DNA of 40,026 nucleotides, taken from positions 1 through 40,026 of the forward strand of contig NZ_JAHFZZ010000046.1 of NCBI RefSeq assembly GCF_018603905.1, in the 5' to 3' direction. Position numbers and translations under genes: made by a program. The first letter of the stretch is position 1. Each line of letters begins with the position of its first letter. Positions 38,603-40,026 of the stretch are shown one piece after another. Below the pieces are notes generated by a model. That model ran no database searches. It was not told the origin of the DNA and was given only the letters and a program-made list of their open reading frames with translations. The DNA comes from Nonomuraea sp. NEAU-A123 (lineage in GTDB: Bacteria > Actinomycetota > Actinomycetes > Streptosporangiales > Streptosporangiaceae).

Positions 38603-40026
38603 ATGGCAGCCAAGATGATCGCGTTTGACGAGGACGCCCGGCGCGGTCTCGAGCGCGGCATGAACCAGCTAGCCGACGCCGTCAAGGTGACCTTGGGCCC
38701 CAAGGGCCGCAACGTCGTGCTGGAGAAGAAGTGGGGCGCGCCCACGATCACCAACGATGGCGTGTCCATCGCCAAGGAGATCGAACTCGAGGACCCGTGG
38801 GAGAAGATCGGCGCCGAGCTGGTCAAGGAAGTCGCCAAGAAGACGGACGACGTCGCGGGTGACGGCACCACGACCGCCACCGTGCTGGCCCAGGCGCTGG
38901 TGCGCGAGGGTCTGCGCAACGTCGCCGCCGGCGCCAACCCGATGGCCCTGAAGAAGGGCATCGAGTCGGCGGTCGAGCGGGTCAGCGAGGAGCTGTCCAA
39001 GCTGGCCAAGGACGTGGAGACCAAGGAGCAGATCGCTTCGACCGCCTCCATCTCCGCCGCCGACCCTGAGATCGGCGCGCTCATCGCCGAGGCGATGGAC
39101 AAGGTCGGCAAGGAAGGCGTCATCACCGTCGAGGAGAGCAACACCTTCGGCCTCGAGCTCGAGCTCACCGAGGGCATGCGCTTCGACAAGGGCATGACGT
39201 CGATGTACTTCGTCACGGACTCCGACCGCATGGAGGCCGTGCTCGAGGACCCGTACATCCTGATCGTCAACAGCAAGGTCTCGGCCAACAAGGACCTGCT
39301 GCCCCTGCTCGACAAGGTCGTCCAGTCGGGCAAGCCGCTGCTGATCATCGCCGAGGACGTCGATGGCGAGGCCCTGGCGACCCTGGTGGTCAACAAGATC
39401 CGCGGACTGTTCCGCTCCGTGGCCGTCAAGGCCCCGGGCTTCGGCGACCGCCGCAAGGCGATGCTGGGCGACATCGCGACCCTGACCGGTGGCCAGGTCA
39501 TCGCCGAGGAGGTCGGTCTCAAGCTCGAGAACGCCACCCTCGACCTGCTCGGCCGGGCTCGCAAGGTCGTCGTGACCAAGGACGAGACCACCATCGTCGA
39601 CGGTGCCGGTGACCCCGACCAGATCGCCGGCCGGGTCAACGAGATCCGCGCCGAGATCGACCGGACCGACTCCGACTACGACCGCGAGAAGCTCCAGGAG
39701 CGTCTGGCCAAGCTGGCCGGCGGCGTGGCCGTCATCAAGGCCGGCGCGGCGACCGAGGTCGAGCTGAAGGAGCGCAAGCACCGCATCGAGGACGCCGTTC
39801 GCAACGCGAAGGCGGCCGTCGAGGAGGGCATCGTCCCCGGCGGTGGCGTGGCGCTGCTGCAGGCGGGCGCCAAGGCGTTCGACAAGCTCGAGCTCACCGG
39901 CGACGAGGCCACCGGTGCTGCGATCGTCCGTAAGGCGCTCGAGGAGCCGCTGAAGCAGATCGCCGTCAACGCCGGCCTTGAGGGCGGCGTCGTGGTGGAG
40001 AAGGTCCGCAACCTGACTCCGGGTGA
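38603..40026 (+). CDS. groEL: 60-kDa chaperonin GroEL, 3' end outside the window
   Basis: 474 codons are visible of the usual ~540. The start MAAKMIAFDEDARRGLERGM is typical. The ATP-binding DGTTTATVLAQALVREG contains the catalytic-site aspartate, and TLGPKGRNVVLEKKWGAP and VEEGIVPGGGVALL are invariant GroEL blocks. There is no groES upstream, so this is a lone copy, as with groEL2 of Streptomyces; the groES-groEL1 pair should be elsewhere. Whether the C-terminus is GGM-rich or histidine-rich, a difference between actinobacterial GroEL paralogues, lies beyond the edge. ATG 38603 follows GGGAGG at slightly long spacing. Control is by the two CIRCE elements upstream. Confidence 0.97.
   Translation, partial: MAAKMIAFDEDARRGLERGMNQLADAVKVTLGPKGRNVVLEKKWGAPTITNDGVSIAKEIELEDPWEKIGAELVKEVAKKTDDVAGDGTTTATVLAQALVREGLRNVAAGANPMALKKGIESAVERVSEELSKLAKDVETKEQIASTASISAADPEIGALIAEAMDKVGKEGVITVEESNTFGLELELTEGMRFDKGMTSMYFVTDSDRMEAVLEDPYILIVNSKVSANKDLLPLLDKVVQSGKPLLIIAEDVDGEALATLVVNKIRGLFRSVAVKAPGFGDRRKAMLGDIATLTGGQVIAEEVGLKLENATLDLLGRARKVVVTKDETTIVDGAGDPDQIAGRVNEIRAEIDRTDSDYDREKLQERLAKLAGGVAVIKAGAATEVELKERKHRIEDAVRNAKAAVEEGIVPGGGVALLQAGAKAFDKLELTGDEATGAAIVRKALEEPLKQIAVNAGLEGGVVVEKVRNLTPG

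Overview
The window is high-GC actinobacterial chromosome. Gene content and order point to a filamentous actinomycete, most likely Streptosporangiales (Nonomuraea/Streptosporangium-like). The evidence is frequent GTG and TTG starts, an actinobacterial 5S rRNA, a LexA-type box (TCGAAA-N4-GTTCGA), HrcA/CIRCE operators, a CysO-like sulfur carrier, DUF3263 and DUF1707 proteins, and a thrC-cysO-csp-groEL order that I recall from Streptomyces. The genus is inference. I see no insertion sequence, phage, integrase or CRISPR array.

Layout. 1-147: 3' part of 5S rRNA and its terminator. 688-5023: a secreted seven-bladed YVTN propeller protein; then a MerR regulator divergent from a thioredoxin-reductase-like flavoprotein, a DHA2 efflux pump and a decayed cytochrome P450. 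5101-8276: nucleoside deaminase, PhzF-like protein, an isolated SepF and a membrane protein of unknown function. 8352-14141, all minus strand: DUF1707 protein, PlsX, a CtpE-like P-type ATPase, and ArgS whose start codon overlaps the ATPase stop. 14317-15639: a KamA-like radical SAM enzyme. 16030-17151: a secreted protein built of tandem repeats. 17575-17777: a 57-codon gene behind a LexA box. 17886-19710: a Wzm/Wzt-type polysaccharide ABC exporter. 20195-25928: a complete five-gene peptide ABC importer operon with terminator. 26008-27619: a thiolase-fold protein and its DUF35 partner behind a CAAGCGCTTG palindrome. 27620-30189: a mycosin-like subtilase translationally coupled to a 12-residue-repeat protein. 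30273-36088: SAM hydroxide adenosyltransferase, DUF3263 protein, OtsB, a small secreted protein, an MFS transporter, OtsA and an ECF sigma factor. 36170-37905: a SAM-I riboswitch, a threonine-synthase-like enzyme and CysO, closed by a terminator. 38093-40026: a cold-shock protein and a lone groEL under two tandem CIRCE operators; groEL runs off the right edge.

Most interesting point: a SAM-I riboswitch controls a two-gene operon of a threonine-synthase-fold enzyme and a CysO-type sulfur carrier. Simple threonine supply does not explain SAM control or the sulfur carrier. Actinomycetes normally keep a separate hom-thrC-thrB cluster, so this pair may instead make homocysteine from O-phosphohomoserine with protein-borne sulfide (inference). 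Second-tier points are the LexA-box minigene, the repeat-expanded secreted proteins, the orphan KamA enzyme, the thiolase/DUF35 pair with its palindromic operator, and the tandem CIRCE array.
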